A stretch of DNA of 17,728 nucleotides from positions 3,663,680 through 3,681,407 of the forward strand of contig FN649736.1 in the NCBI GenBank assembly GCA_000310025.1. The letters are read 5' to 3'. The notes beneath the pieces were generated by a model, which was given only the letters and a program-made list of their open reading frames with translations, was not told the DNA's origin and did not search any database. The first letter of the stretch is position 1. The number at the start of each line of letters is the position of its first letter. Shown one piece after another: positions 17,281 to 17,728 of the stretch. The position numbers and the translations under genes were made by a program. Origin of the DNA: Ectocarpus siliculosus (Eukaryota; Sar; Phaeophyceae; Ectocarpales; Ectocarpaceae).

Positions 17281-17630
17281 TCGACGAAGAAGGCGGCCCA
17301 AGGCCACCCGATCGATCGACCGACCGACCGACCGACCGACCCTACCCTACCCTACCCTACCCTACCCAAAACCCAACCCAACCCAACCCAACCCAACCAA
17401 ACCAAACCCAACCAAACCAAACCAAACCAAACCAAACCAAACCAAACCAAACCAAACCAAACCAAACCAAACCAAACCAAACCAAACCAAACCAAACCAA
17501 ACCAAACCAAAAACAACCCAACCAAACCAAACCCAACCCCCCCGAGACCAAACCCAGCCCGTCAACCCGACCTAATCCAACCCGACCCAACCCAATTTAT
17601 TCAACCCAACCGGATACGGTCGGTCGGGTA
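17281..17630. repeat. Graded tetra-/pentanucleotide satellite: (CCGA)n, (CCTAC)n, (CCCAA)n, (ACCAA)n
   Basis: A CCGA tetramer run (about 17318-17342) passes into CCTAC pentamers (about 17341-17367), then CCCAA pentamers (about 17371-17395), then about 20 near-exact ACCAA pentamers (about 17411-17510). Degenerate CCCAA/CCGAC text continues to about 17620. All G-bases sit on the other strand in GG or GGG pairs, so that strand is G/T-rich. Open frames across it (K-P-N-Q-T repeats) are artefacts of a 5-bp period. Confidence 0.9.
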
Positions 17631-17728
17631 AAGACGAACCCATCAACACCTACCTACTGTAGAGCAAGAAAACAATCCCCAAAATCCGCCCGATCCCAAG
17701 CGAACCGACTGCAACATGCAGGGCGGCA

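Noticed and set aside
17341-17370. CCCTA runs as a chromosome end
   Set aside because: The period is 5 bp rather than the usual 6 bp, there are only about five copies, and non-repeat sequence continues on both sides.
17192-17631. Open frames encoding K-P-N-Q-T repeats and their reverse W-F-G-L repeats
   Set aside because: A 5-bp repeat stays open in several frames by arithmetic; this is satellite DNA, not a repeat protein.

Overview
The window looks like nuclear DNA from a stramenopile, most likely a brown alga of the Ectocarpus type. The reasons are GC-rich exons with many GT-AG introns of about 0.2-2.3 kb, long poly-C/poly-G and pyrimidine tracts, abundant microsatellites, and large gene-poor stretches. 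The species assignment is inference from genome style; no marker gene fixes it.

Two genes are supported by continuous splicing logic, with intron phases that match at every junction. On the minus strand (3252 down to 73) is a complete four-exon gene for the 20S proteasome subunit beta-1 (PSMB6, caspase-like). All catalytic residues are present, but the propeptide reads like a signal peptide. On the plus strand (3516 to 13345) is a twelve-exon gene for a protein of about 927 aa. It has an Ala/Ser-rich N-terminus, a complete CAMK/CDPK-type kinase domain, two badly degenerate EF-hand-like segments, a cyclic-nucleotide-binding (CNB) domain split by a ~90-residue insertion, and a second, atypical CNB-like barrel. 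The genes are head to head, with 263 bp between their predicted starts. I found no sign that they work together beyond this possible shared promoter.

The introns hold most of the remaining structure. PSMB6 intron 1 carries a MITE-like cluster of direct and inverted repeats, and intron 3 carries a four-copy motif array. In the kinase gene, intron 4 holds two extra copies of the end of the activation-loop exon, including its splice donor. Intron 8 has a ~50-bp minisatellite. Intron 9 holds an AT-rich island that looks like decayed foreign coding DNA. The last exon has two in-frame acceptors on either side of a poly-C tract.

The right-hand 4.4 kb (13346-17728) has no recognisable gene. It holds a decayed partial copy of the kinase gene's last exon, one weak minus-strand candidate exon (14222-14552), degenerate tandem repeats near 16.2-16.5 kb, and a run of tetra- and pentanucleotide satellites at 17.3-17.6 kb. 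No tRNA, rRNA, CRISPR array or intact transposon was seen.
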